Source: Berberis thunbergii
Lineage: Eukaryota; Streptophyta; Magnoliopsida; Ranunculales; Berberidaceae
Assembly: GCA_003290165.1 (NCBI GenBank)
Contig: QNQO01010776.1
Coordinates: 1-64,000, forward strand
Direction of reading: 5' to 3'
Length of the DNA: 64,000 nt
The position numbers and the translations under genes were made by a program. Shown here in pieces: positions 32,725 through 43,887 of this stretch; position 1 is the first letter of the stretch; each line of letters opens with the position of its first letter. The notes under the pieces are model-generated. The model was not told the origin of the DNA and made no database searches. It was given only the letters and a program-made list of their open reading frames with translations.

Positions 32725-33030
32725 TGTTAGAGAATAGAAGTCTACCTATGTTACAACATAGGAAAGTGTCACAGAATAGAAGTCTACCTATGTTACATAA
32801 TAGAAAAGTGTTACAGAATGGATTAGGAAGACTTTCCTATTGTATTTTGGTTTCCTAAGTTTGGTTAGATTTCCTATTGTATTTTGGTTTCCTAAGTTTG
32901 CTAGGTTTCCTATTTCTATTAGGTTCTGTCAAAGTTAGCTCTATATAAGCTTTTATTCTATTCAATGAATGGAGAACAATATTTTCAGAAGAAAAACAAT
33001 AAACAATTACAATAATACAATTCTTTACAT
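32725..33030 (+). repeat. 5' LTR of the TRIM
   Basis: 306 bp. Contains an internal repeat (AATAGAAGTCTACCTATGTT twice) and CTATATAAGC as a likely TATA box at about 32940. Confidence 0.85.
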
Positions 33031-33269
33031 GGTATCAGAGCTACTTTCTTTGGTGACCTAAGATTCTGGAGATTCAAGCTCTTCCCCGCCTCTGACGACT
33101 ATGCAAGAGGCGGGGGAGGGATGACAGCAGGAGAAACACCCTCGACAGCAAAGTTCAACTAAATTGAAGGGAAATTGCACTCTACAACAACTTCATGCAT
33201 ATCAGCAACACGCCGCCAACCTGCAATTCAATCAAGGAAGGGGGACCAACAATACCAAAACTTGTCTTG

Positions 33270-33560
33270 TCTCGCATTGAGCAATACCAAAATCTATGTT
33301 GTCTCGAATTGAGCTATACCACTCAAATTGAGCAATACCTCGAATTGAGCAATACCACTCGAATTGAGCAATACCAAAATCTGTGTTGTCTCGAATTGAG
33401 CAATACCGCTCGAATTGAGCAATACCAAAATCTATGTTGTCTCGAATTGAGCAATACCACTCGAGTTGTCTCGAATTGAGCAATACCACTCGAATTGAGC
33501 AATACCAAAATCTATGTTGTCTCGACTTGAGCAATACCACTCGACTTGAGCAATACCAGG
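33270..33560. repeat. Minisatellite inside the TRIM
   Basis: About 18-bp units of CTCGAATTGAGCAATACC, organised into larger units that include AAAATCTATGTTGT. It produces open frames on both strands (LSNTTRIEQYQNLCC-like) that are repeat artefacts. Confidence 0.85.
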
Positions 33561-33665
33561 ACTCGTCCAGACTCGACGATAATGATTTCATCACCAAATA
33601 GGTCTTCAAAGTTTCCTCCAAGCTGCACATTTTGTCTGCATCTACATGTCCAGCTTGCGGGGGGG

Positions 33666-33970
33666 TGTTAGAGAATAGAAGTCTACCTATGTTACAACAT
33701 AAGAAAGTGTCACAGAATAGAAGTCTACCTATGTTACATAATAGAAAAGTGTTACAGAATGGGTTAGGAAGATTTTCCTATTGTATTTTGGTTTCCTAAG
33801 TTTGGTTAGATTTCCTATTGTATTTTGGTTTCCTAAGTTTGCTAGGTTTCTTATTTCTATTAGGTTCTGTCAAAGTTAGCTCTATATAAGCTTGTATTCT
33901 ATTCAATGAATGGAGAACAATATTTTCAGAAGAAAAACAATAAACAATTACAATAATATAATTCTTTACA
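33666..33970 (+). repeat. 3' LTR of the TRIM
   Basis: 305 bp, nearly identical to the 5' LTR, followed by the AAAGT duplication. Confidence 0.85.
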
Positions 33971-34002
33971 AAAGTTCCTGAAGAGTGTATTAACATCATC
34001 AA

Positions 34003-35030
34003 TTATGCTTTGGGGTAAACCAAAGCAAGCTGTCCAGAATATATGCATGCTGCTAAGCACTGCTTTGATGAGTATGACAATGATTTATTCTTCCAAGAGT
34101 GTACTTTCTTCCTTGCTCTCTCCACAATGGGAAGGCAGTTTTGATGAGTAAGTCGAGAAGAGATTAGTGGTAAACCGAGGTATCTTACTGTCAGGCTTGC
34201 AATGGTGAATGAAAGGTGCTTGTTTATCTCAGTGACCTCATGAGTAGGAATGCCTGCGCAAAACAAAGAGCTTTTGCTTTTATTTACTTCCAACCCCGTA
34301 CAAATTCTCAATACATTCAGGACATCTTGTAGAGCTCCAGCTGACTGTTCATCCCCTCAAAAGAAAGCTATAAGATCGTCCGTGAAGCAAATATGGGTTA
34401 TCATTGGGTCTTCACATTTCTGGTGAAGTTTGTATGCTCCCTCTTGAACTTGTTTACGCAGCAATATATTCATAATCTCCATCAGCATAACAAAGAGATA
34501 TGGGGACATAGGACAACGTTGACGGATGCCCTTAGTCACTCTAATATATCCTTTGTGTGTCCCATTGAGTGAGACAATAAATTTTGGTGTAGTTATACAC
34601 TCTTGCACCCATAAGATGAATTGAGGTGGGAATCTGAATTTGACCAGGATGTGGAGCACTGCGTCCCATCTCACCATATTGAATGCCTTTTATAGATCAA
34701 TTTTTGCAGCACATCTAGGAGGTCCTTGATCTCCGTGGTAGTTCCTGACGAACTCATGCGCAAGCATGTTGTTATCTTGGATGAATCTTCCATGGATGAA
34801 GGCTGATTGGTTGGAACTAACCACTCATTGGACGACATCCTTCATTCTATTAGTGATGATCTTTGTAATGCGTTTGTACAACACATTGAAAAATGATATG
34901 GGCCTGAAATCACTTAAGTGAGTGACATTAGAAATTTTAGGAACCAAAGCTACACAAATTGCATTTACATCCCCCAAGAGCTTAGGTTTTGTGAAGAATC
35001 TTTTGATAGCTTTTGTGAAATCATTGTTGG
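34003..35030 (-). pseudogene. LINE reverse transcriptase domain
   Basis: It reads LVPKISNVTHLSDFRPISFF, NQSAFIHGRFIQDNNMLAHE, GIRQRCPMSPYLFVMLMEIM (the LRQGDPLSPYLF block), ICFTDDLIAFF (FADD block with Ala to Thr), VNKSKSSLFCAG and YLGLPLISSRLTHQNC. This is plant L1-type RT. One in-frame stop precedes KAFNMVRWDAV near 34690 and another lies near 34356. The upstream endonuclease is absent; G3 LTR sequence begins at 35031. Confidence 0.8.
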
Positions 35031-35534
35031 TCCTCAATACCCGTAAGTCATACTAAGGCAAGTATTTCAAGAATCAGCTTTGGACGGGCAACTACAACAG
35101 CTCTCTGCTTACAACTAGGAAGCAAATACCAGAGTACATCCCACACATGGGAATCTTTCTTCTACGGATTGTTCTCGCATTGGAAACTATCTCCTGCATA
35201 TCTAGGAGCACAAGCCTAACATGAAATTTTTCTCCTACAGCACGACTCCTAATTGGAGAAGGATCTCCACGAAGATCTCCTTCCTAAACTATGCCATTGA
35301 TGGCCTGGTAGAATCAGGACTCCTGCACTATAAACAAGACATGAGGTTGGTAAGCTAAAATATGCTACAAATTCCTTGTTACAGCATTACACATTCCTCA
35401 GATCCATGTCTGACTTTAGCATCGGAGTGTCATCGACCACCATAACGATGGTCCGTGGCTCACATGCATTATTTGTGCAAGTCAACGGGTCAGTGGGATT
35501 AGGTCAAAACAGGGAGCGAAAATCGATTGCATCA
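35031..35534 (+). repeat. 5' LTR of G3, 5'-truncated
   Basis: Aligns with 44072-44569 (CTAGGAGCACAAG; CTACAGCACGACTCCTAATT; GACTTTAGCATCGGAGTGTC). It ends GCATCA before the primer site. The first about 180 bp found in the 3' LTR are missing, and LINE sequence joins directly. Confidence 0.75.
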
Positions 35535-35559
35535 GTTTGGCGTCGTCCGTGGGGACGAC
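35535..35559 (+). other. Primer-binding region of G3
   Basis: GTTTGGCGTCGTCCGTGGGG directly after the LTR, the Tat-type primer-binding context. Confidence 0.6.
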
Positions 35560-35608
35560 AGAGTTCTTAACTTTTCAGTAGTGTTGTCTCCTTTTAAAAC
35601 CCAGAGAG

Positions 35609-37283
35609 ATGGTGACCACTAAGTCACGCAACAACGAAGTACAGGGGGACACATCAAACGCTCTAGTCGGCGTAGCATCGCTGCTTTTAGCAGCTCCAGT
35701 CATACAAGGGCTACAGACTCAAGCCCCCACGCCGACGACAGCAGCAGCGGACCCCCAAATCGATAGGCTAACATCTCAAATACATTTGATAGCCAAGGAG
35801 GTAGAGGCTCTCACATGACAAAATCCACCACCTGTCAATGGAGACCAGGAGCATCACAGACCTCCGTCTCTGGAGGATGGCAGGGAGCAAGCACAGGAAA
35901 GCTAAGCCCCTGCTAGTTCTCACTGGACTAGGGGAGGTTGTGCGGCTAACGATGAACACACCGCCACGGCAGAAAGACTCGGCCCTCAAAACCCCCTCCG
36001 CAGAGGGGCACACGACTCAGATGTATTGTATCGCCTCTCTGTCCCACCATTTGTGGACCGGATCAAGAATGAGGCCCTTCCGAGGAAGTTCGCTCCCCCG
36101 AAGCTCAACTCCTACAACTAAACCACTGATCCTTTCGACCATTTGTGCCATTATCAGCACGTAATGGCCCTTAAAAAAGGATTCGACTCCATCACGTGCT
36201 GAACTTTCCCCACTAGTTTGAAAAGCTCAGCACTGACATGATTCCACAGCCTTCCGCTGAGGTCAATCGACCCCTTCAAAACACTGGCAAAGGAGTTCCT
36301 AACACGTTTCGTAGGGAGCCAGCATTTTCAAAAATCCCACATTACATACTCTCTATAAAGGAGAGGTCCCACGAGACTCTTAAAGAGTATGTCACACGCT
36401 TCAACGACGAGCTGACTCTCATTGACGGATAACGCAACGACACGACCGTGACAACCTTCACTGCGAGCCTCATGGAAGGAAAGTTCTACAAAGACCTCAC
36501 CTTGGAGCCCCCTCTAGACATGACAGAGCTCCTCAATAGCGCTCAAAATCATATTACCTTGGAGGAGCTGAGAATCGCGAAGAGGGAAACCGAAGGAGAG
36601 AAGAAGCCCTCCGCTCCTAAGGACAAGAAGGAGGGAACGGAACGCGAGGACGAGGAATGGACCAAGACGAAGCGCAGTGACAACATGTCAGACCCTAGTC
36701 GGTCTAGGCAAGAGAAATGTCCTTCATGGAGTCAGACCGAATGAAGACCAGTCATACAGGTCCAGCAAGCGGACTCTACTAGAGATGCGGACGCAACCTG
36801 CGGATGAGGACAGACACATAGCCCCATTCCCACCTTGACCTTTACGGACAAAAAACTCGAAGGAGTCTGAGTGCCGCACAATGACGCCTTAGTCATCTCG
36901 GTCTCCATTGCAAGGTAGGAGGTAAATAAAGCTCTGGTGGACACAGGGAGTTCGTTCAACATCCTATTCTACAACGCGTTCCGCAGTAGGGACCTCAAGG
37001 AAAAAACTTGACATCCTCAGACTACCTGTTGATTAGATTCAGCGGAGAGAAGTGTTTCCTGATCGGGATGATAAGGTTGGCAACAGAGGCAGGAGACCCG
37101 CAGCTAAGAAAGGTCCCATTTCTGAACTTCATGGTCGTAGAGGCACCATCGACCTACAACCTTATCTTGGGAAGACCATGGCTCTACCAGATGGAGGTAG
37201 TTGTCTCCGCCGTTCACCAGTGTGTTAAGTACATTGCTAACCACTCAAAGGGGATAATACGCAGAGACCAACCTACGGCATGA
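35609..37283 (+). pseudogene. Gypsy gag-protease of G3
   Basis: It starts MVTTKSRNNEVQGDTS. The core reads PFVDRIKNEALPRKFAPPKL, TTDPFDHLCHYQHVMALKKG and HETLKEYVTRFNDELTLIDG, then VTTFTASLMEGKFYKDLTLE and NSAQNHITLEELRIAKRETE. The zinc knuckle is not visible and appears deleted. Protease keeps the intact catalytic triplet in ALVDTGSSFNILFYNAFRSR, followed by EAPSTYNLILGRPWLYQMEV and CVKYIANHSKGIIRRDQ. Stops occur in gag (35816, 36430 and others). No RT follows; stop at 37281-37283. Confidence 0.75.
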
Positions 37284-37699
37284 GGCTGCCAACCTCATAC
37301 CATTGCGCCACACTGAAACAAATAAAAATGCTCCCAGATCCAGCTACATACTGTGGGGCAGCCTAAACCAGTGCCGAGCAAAACGACGACAGAGGCATCA
37401 CCTTCAAACAATGCAGGAGCAATAAGCTCCTCCGCCCAACGAAACAGAGAGGCCAAGGCGATAGTCCGTCGGTACAGTGATTGACCCCTCTTCAGTGATC
37501 ATTGAAGCGTCTCGACAGTCTGCTGAACGATCCACAAGAGCGGACCTAATTCACTTCAAGGCCAAGATCAATTTCTTTCCATCAACAGTTAGGCTACTTC
37601 CACTCGTTTGTTTCCTTTCCATAGTCAATATAGAGTTCTAGTTCTTAAAAACTTATGTGATTTGCAATCATTTAAGAAATAAAAGAAGAATTACGAAAA

Positions 37700-38385
37700 C
37701 AAACTCTATTGATTATTAGAAATGTAACAACAAGCGCCTTGAGGCGGATACAAAAGACTACATACTACAAGCATCTGAATACAGTGCGACACCAAGTAAA
37801 AGACTCATTTAAACAATTCTACTACGGGGGGCATCCAAAGAAGACTTAACTGAGCAAGATCAGAAGGAAAGGATCATGTTCAATTGCTTCCACAGACATA
37901 CCCCTCAAATATGGTCTAAGATGGTACGAAATCAACATCCAGGAGCACTGGCAAAAATTGGAAGTCCAACTCACACATTCTGTGAACTTGGGGCAAGTAT
38001 CAAATGAGCTCAGATCGCATATACCTTCCCACACAAGGAAATTAGGAATAATTGGGAATCAATAGCCCATTCCGACAGGGCATGTCTAACTTCGCCTTGA
38101 CCTAGATGCCGACTTCCAGTGCAAGGCGAAGCGACGGAACTAATCAAGAAGCGGTGGGAGCCGACGCTCAGACGATGGATGCTAAAGCTATCTCTGAAAT
38201 TAAACATTCAGGAACAACGATAAGGCACCAGCAGGCGAACGACAAACTCTTCCTTGAGAGAGAATCTGTACTACTTTTCCGCGATATGAGAAGAAATTAC
38301 GAGACCTCAGCGAATCAGTTACGTGCCCACCTAGAATAGGTGACCACGCATAACAACAACTATTGTCGTGCCTAATAGTGCAAAT
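37700..38385 (-). pseudogene. aORF2 region of G3
   Basis: Read on minus from about 38385: CCYAWSPILGGHVTDSLRSR then NFFSY, matching YYYLMSPGLGEHLVGSIRPC and NFF in G1 aORF2. Upstream bases are also alike. Many stops follow. Function unknown. Confidence 0.4.
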
Positions 38386-38664
38386 GTCAAAACATTCAAG
38401 GACTTCAATGTTTGAGATCTCCCTTCAGCCTTTGGAAAACCCAAAGCATTTTCTTTAAACAAGAACATTCAGGAGATAAGCTCTGCGAAATATAGTGCCT
38501 ACAACGATTGGAAAACACCACTATATAGGCGTAATGGTTCACTAAACAGGCATTCTGCATTAACTGCTAAGCATAGAATACCGTGTGAGAAATGAAGTAA
38601 CGGCGGTTCCCAAGAAAAGTGCACAGACCACGTTCGCTCAATTAATGGTGTTGCACGCAACCCC

Positions 38665-39000
38665 ATTAATTCAAAGGGAGTAACCGGTGCTCAACCGTCC
38701 CACAACTTAGTCGTAAACGTGTCACTGCACGATCTATGTCGTACATGTAGCGCAACCGTACAAAAAAACCTAACTCTTCATTTGTGGGCCCAAAGGATCC
38801 ACTCGGCCCATCATTCAAACAGTATTCTACTACATGCTAGGCACGAGCGCAAATCCAAAGCATCCTTGTCGCGCGGACCGTACCTACGGATCGCTGTTTG
38901 TTTTAACCCAATGATGTCCACATCATGCACCACACTAGCAGACATGGGTTCGCATGCCCTGAAACGGGTGGAGCCCCTCTCCAACCAGGTAAGCTTAGTC
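38665..39000 (+). repeat. Internal purine tract and LTR-like segment in G3
   Basis: TTCAAAGGGAGTAAC followed by CGGTGCTCAACC, then TGTGGGCCCAAAGG. This resembles the internal ACTAGGGGGAGTAAC/TGATACTAAATC junction and the GGGCCCAAGCG segment in G1, in the same relative place between aORF2 and the tandem array. Confidence 0.4.
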
Positions 39001-39009
39001 AGCCAAAGC

Positions 39010-39840
39010 TGATGATGACGGCTTTCGGTATCTCCCGACACCTAGTTCGCTCAACGCGGATCTCGATAGTCTAGGAAGTGGGAGTCTAATCAGCGTTATT
39101 ACGCCTGGTAACGACGACTTTCCAGGGATCATTGCCCCCCTTCGCGGTTAATAATGGTAGAACCCAATCAGGTAAGCTGGCCTATCTGGTGACGATTGAC
39201 AACGAAAGTTTCTGATTAAATCCCAGACCTATGGCCCCCACTGCGCAGGTGTAAATGGTTTGGAAGGTGGGAGCCTAGTAAGTCCCGAATTGATTCCGAC
39301 GGCTCACCACGGGACCACTGTTTTCAGCGTGGCTGCCAAATTACCAACCCTAGACTTGTAGCCCCACTACGCGGGTGTATATAGTTTAAGAATTGAGCCT
39401 AGTCAGTCCCGAATCGATTCCGACGACTCGCCATGGGACTACTGATTTTTGGCGTGGCCGCCAAATTACCAACACTAGATTTGTAGCCTCCATTGCGCGG
39501 GTGTAGATAGTCTAGAAGGTGCGAGCCTAGTCAGCCGCGAACTGATTCTGACGGCTTGCCACGGGACCACTGCTTTTCAGCATAGCCGCCGAAAACTCCA
39601 AAATTAGTAGCTTGATGCGCACAGGTGTAGATGATTTGGAAGGTGGGAGCCTAGTCACTCCCGAACTTATCTCGACAACTTACCACATGACCACTACTTT
39701 TCAACCTGGTCGCGGAACCCTTTTTACTCGAACTTGTAGTCCCCCACCACATGGGGCGAGTGTAGATGGTTTGAAAGGTGGGAGACTGGTCAGTTTTTAA
39801 ATGATGTCGACGACTCGCCACGGGGCTACTGTTCTTCCAT
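39010..39840 (+). repeat. Tandem array, about 126-bp unit, in G3 3' region
   Basis: Units are phased on CGACGACTCGCCAYGGGACY near 39298, 39423, 39550, 39674 and 39809. A first unit near 39040-39170 (read in reverse: AATGATCCCTGGAAAGTCG; CTGATTAGACTCCCACTTCC) matches the 180-bp units of G1, so the array links both types. Confidence 0.7.
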
Positions 39841-39987
39841 CCTTTCCCGTGCCCACCCCTAAACCAACCTATGCCAAAGAAATATGACAAGAAAAACATG
39901 CAATAGAGACAACAAGCACAAAACGGATAAAATTGTTTTCATTAATGGTCAAAACAGAAAGGGGTACAAACACACAAAGTTTACTCT

Positions 39988-42900
39988 TTATCGAGAGAAG
40001 ATACAGAAACAGAAGAGCCTAATGAAAGACAGACCAGGAGTTGCGTCCACACGCACCACGGCCTGAACATCAGGGCCCAAACTGTCTTCCTCGTTCGATG
40101 ATGCAGAGGTAACAGACAAATCTAGGTACGACATCTTATAATGGCCGAGATCCCACTTTGGATGCTCCTCTTTTATCAGTGTCGGCAGCTCCAGCCTGCC
40201 ATGTACAACCCAGCGGAACTCGTATTTGCTCTGTTCCTGAAGAAGTTCCTCCTTTCACACCTTCGCATCAACAAGTTCACGCTCCAATAGCTCCAACTTG
40301 TCAGTCAGCACGTCGACCTGAGACTACTCTGTGGCCAGCCTCTTATAGTCAACCTGCTTCTGTAGCCGATCAATTTCATAAAGCACATCATAATACAGCG
40401 CCTACATGTGCAATAAGACACGCTCCAAGGTGTATACCTTCTCACGAGTCGCCTCGACTTACGTCCCACCAATGGCCACATGGCTCAAGTGAGACATACC
40501 CAGCATAAAGTACTTCAAGCCTTTATCCATACACCCTTCTAACGTATCCTCCTCGAGTTTTGGAGTGCAATCCATCAGCCAGATGTGACGCCTACTTATA
40601 TGTTTCCTCGAAGCATACTCTACATCCACCTCTTGGTGCTAGACCTGTGAACTCATCTTTACCAAGTCCGGAGCAAACAGGCTTATCCGCGCATCTAGAT
40701 GAAGCTTTCCTGAATTAGGAATTATGCCAGCACCACCCTTCACAGTTGTCACTGTCCTCTATGGCCTTTCCTTTGTCACGAACAGCTGACCCTTTGGCAC
40801 GGGACGACTCGACGGGATCCGAAGGGAGTGAATTATCCAAATGACCCTCAAACACTTCTAGTTGTGGCCTGGAATGAGACGGTGAACAATACGGACTATG
40901 AAAAACCTGGCCCACGACACCACAACCACTATTAAAAAGTGCACCAGTGGGACGATAATAGGGGCATAATTAGGCTATTTTTAGTACCATATTTCTATAA
41001 ATAGCTATTACTTGTTAATTATGGTACTAATTGTTATTTTCATGTTTGTGTAGGTTTCCAATTACAATATTTTAAAATAGAAACAAATTGGCAATTTAGA
41101 AATACTAATTGCACAAGGAAATCACAACAACAATAAAACAAGAAACCCACACCAACAAGGAAACCACAGAAAGAAGAAAACAATAACAAAAAGGGGACGA
41201 TACCTAGCTTTGAGAAATCATCCATCCACGGCTTCCATCGCCTATCCAGCAATAACCCTATCATTCACGGCCTCCACAACAAACCCTAAACCCAATCGAA
41301 CCCCATTCTCGCAGATCCCTCCTCCTCGCGACAACCCTTCGTCGTCCTCTCTTCACTCAAGCAGTCGACCTCCTCCCTGATCATCGTCACCCACCTGATC
41401 TCCCTCTCTCTCGCCTTCATCGCCATCCCCCTCACTCACATCCTCTTCTCACTGGAGCAGAAACTGAAAAAGCGGAGAATTAAGCAAATCTGAAGGAGCA
41501 AATCGCGAAGTGGGGAAGGAAAAAGAAGAGATCACGCTATTCGCAACCCAACACTCCTCTCTCTACCACCACGGATCAGACTACAGTTTTTTGTTTCATC
41601 TCTTAACTATTTCTCTTATTTTTAGTTTGATATTTAATTATGTATTGCTATTCGAACATGATTAATATGTCTAGCTAAACTTCTTTTAGTTAGGGGTGGA
41701 TTCGAAGCCCCGAACATGTGCTTTATAAATTAATTGAATTTAATCTTCCTTGCTATTAGTGATTGTGTTTTGCTTAACTACTTTATAGAGAACTTTATTT
41801 GTATGTTTGTTAAGGTGGCCAACTTAGTAAGCATGCTAGGATTCGGGGCTAGAGTATATGAGAGTTTCACCTAATTGTTATAATCTTGTATTCACAAGTA
41901 GTAAATGTCAAGGAACGTTGGTAAGGTTAAGTAAAAACCTAGGCAAGAACAAGATGTTGATCATACTTGTAATTTTCTAGTCAGTGTTCATATTTTCCAC
42001 AAAACTTAATGATCTTAGATTGTTATTTAACTTGTGATTCCTGTTTAGATAGCATGATAAGAATAGTTTGAAAGCGACGCTTAGTTTAATTCAACAAACT
42101 TGGGAAAATAATAAGATTAATGCAGTGCGGTCACGGTTAATCTTGAGCATTGTCTCTCACGAGTTAGCAAATGATTATTGAAGATTGATTTATAAGCATA
42201 TGTTTGGTGTGTGGAGATAAACCCTTAGCTAATTTCTCATATTTGCCATCCCTTTAGTTTTATTATCTTTATAGCAATTTTCGTAGTTATTTTCATAGTT
42301 TAATTTAGAAAATCCAATCCCCTTTTATTTAATTAATTAGGTTGTTAGTTGTCTTTAGTTATTATTAGTGTTAATTGGCAAGTCCTCTAATCCCCGGTCT
42401 AGAACGATCCCTACTTATTCTATACTACAATCACAAAGCAGGGTATTAAGTTGTGTGCAACTAAAATAGCACATTAGACAATCAGATTCCACAACCTTAG
42501 GTAGGTCTTCACAGAAGCCTTTTGTCGAAACAACCCCAGCGCGCAACAGCAGAAACCGCCATTGCGACCCGCACTAGACGATCATTCAAAGCTTCATCAT
42601 GCGCATCACTAAGATTTGACATGTATACAACCCCTGCAAACCGCAGATAATCTTTCTCCATGTCGGACATATCAGTCGCCGCCCCAACAGGCTTAGCAGA
42701 ATCGCGTCCTCTCTTACTGGAGCGGGTCGTGCTGAAGGCAACCCTGTTCTAACACATGACCTCTTCCTTACAAAAGAGGCAAGCATTTAGACGGCTCCTC
42801 TACGTCAGACAGAATGGAAGCTTTGGCCCCAGCAACCTTCCTCTTCCTTGGAAGGGCCCCATCTTCCAAGTTAATTTACAATACTCGGTACAAAGTGGGG

Positions 42901-43664
42901 GCAACATGCCAGTTGTCCCACAGCCCACTATGGATGAAGATAGAAACTCTTATGACATCGACCACGTTCTTCTTTGGCAAATCGTGAAAGGTCTCCATGG
43001 TGTTTTGCTCCTCTAAGGTTAGAAGAGTAATGCGAAACCTCCCTGTGAAGAAACAAAAGCAATGATTAACTAGCTCGCGATCAAGCATATCAAAGTCATG
43101 AGAAATGGTTGAACTTATGAAGTGGCATCAACTCTCGCTTAAGCGGACGACCCTTACATCAAAAATATTTTAAATTCGTAGGGGCCAAGAAGCAATACTT
43201 CTGCCAGAACTTGAAATCATCGGGCAGATTCACAAATCAAGCTGGCAACGTCATCTTACAGACCGCGTTACCATTCAGCCTGGGAAAAGTCAACAATTGA
43301 ATTACTCGCAGAGTCACGCTGACGCCGGGCTCCTTAGCACTGATCAGAATCAGGAGGATGATCATATATCCATTAGGCCCCAATTGAGCCGGAGGAATCC
43401 CTAGAAGATCTAAGAACTCCCAAATCACGTCCAGAACCGAAAAAACACACTCCAGTTTGAAGCATCCCACGATGCAAGCAGATTAAACCGGTCGGAGATG
43501 ACATTGGGAGTTTGATCGCCCGTTAGGACATACAATGGCAGGTCCTCAAGGACCCCAAACTTCATACAGATTTAGGCAAGACCAGGCTCGGACAATAACC
43601 TGTCTTCAAAAAACTCCAAGCCCTTGGCCAAGGTTGCAACATCAAGAAAGTTTTGTTGAGCCAT
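39988..43664 (-). pseudogene. aORF1 of G3, with insertion
   Basis: Read on minus: MAQQNFLDVATLAKGLEFFE, FGVLEDLPLYVLTGDQTPNV, ASWDASNWSVFFRFW, PPAQLGPNGYMIILLILISA, VIQLLTFPRLNG, FWQKYCFLAPTNLKYF, MEKDYLRFAGVVYMS, then the 1.5-kb insertion (about 40950-42490), FHSPYCSPSHSRPQLEVFEG, PSDPVESSRAKGSAVRDKGK, and a C-terminus SVTSASSNEEDSLGPDVQAV. All blocks have counterparts in the G1 copy. It is opposite to gag and has several stops and shifts. Confidence 0.6.
40950..42490. mobile_element. Second copy of the unclassified about 1.6-kb insertion
   Basis: It splits the aORF1 frame of G3. Read on minus it enters with GCTATTTTAGTTGCACACAA and GTAGGGATCGTTCTAGACCG, and leaves with CCTAATTATGCCCC. TTTTCATGTTTGTGTAGG lies near 41038-41055. 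Compare the insertion at 2812-4450; the relative orientation to aORF1 is the same but the position within aORF1 differs. Confidence 0.5.
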
Positions 43665-43872
43665 GAAAAATATGAACAATCTTTTCTAATCATAGTCAGA
43701 CTCTACACTGCGAATGACCTAAATAGATATTGGGTTTTTGCTTCTTTTTCGCTAAGCCGACGCACGTTCAATTAATGCAGTGCGGGGCTCAAGTAACGAT
43801 TCATACTCAATCATCATGAGCAACACATCCCTTCAAGAGATGACTTAGCGAACCGATGTGACGGCCCACTAA

Positions 43873-43887
43873 CTCGGGGGGAGTAAC
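43873..43887 (+). other. Polypurine tract of G3
   Basis: CTCGGGGGGAGTAAC directly before the 3' LTR start TGATGATAC. Confidence 0.6.

Larger units (their letters stand above)
32725..33970. mobile_element. TRIM-like non-autonomous LTR retrotransposon
   Basis: Two LTRs of about 305 bp (32725-33030 and 33666-33970) start TGTTAGAGAATAG and end TTCTTTACA. The target duplication AAAGT (32720-32724 and 33971-33975) is exact. PBS TGGTATCAGAGC at 33031 and a G-rich purine tract (33657-33665) fix the orientation as plus. The interior is only about 635 bp and codes for no retroelement protein; much of it is a minisatellite (33270-33560). It would need enzymes from another LTR element. Confidence 0.85.
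27452..35030 (-). mobile_element. L1-type LINE, 5' end lost, interrupted twice
   Basis: Read on minus: RT (35030-34003), thumb and linker (33971 then 32720-32290), reverse-transcriptase zinc-binding domain (32242-31624), and after the Copia insertion the RNase H domain (28071-27559), a short 3' UTR with GGATCCTTAACAAAACCCGC and an A tail (27460-27452 as T). The frame of the zinc-binding domain (..VIDSQSS) continues as RHLFDNWKMD on the other side of the Copia insertion once its GTGTC duplication is allowed for. Endonuclease and the RT start are missing; G3 LTR sequence begins at 35031. Confidence 0.8.

Noticed and set aside
33270..33560. CRISPR-like array of 18-bp repeats
   Set aside because: Units are near-contiguous and lie inside a plant LTR element, without unique spacers or cas genes.
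33195..33630. Open frames on both strands rich in IEQYQNLCC or WYCSIR repeats
   Set aside because: They are translations of the TRIM minisatellite. The unit carries no stop in these frames, so openness is expected by chance.
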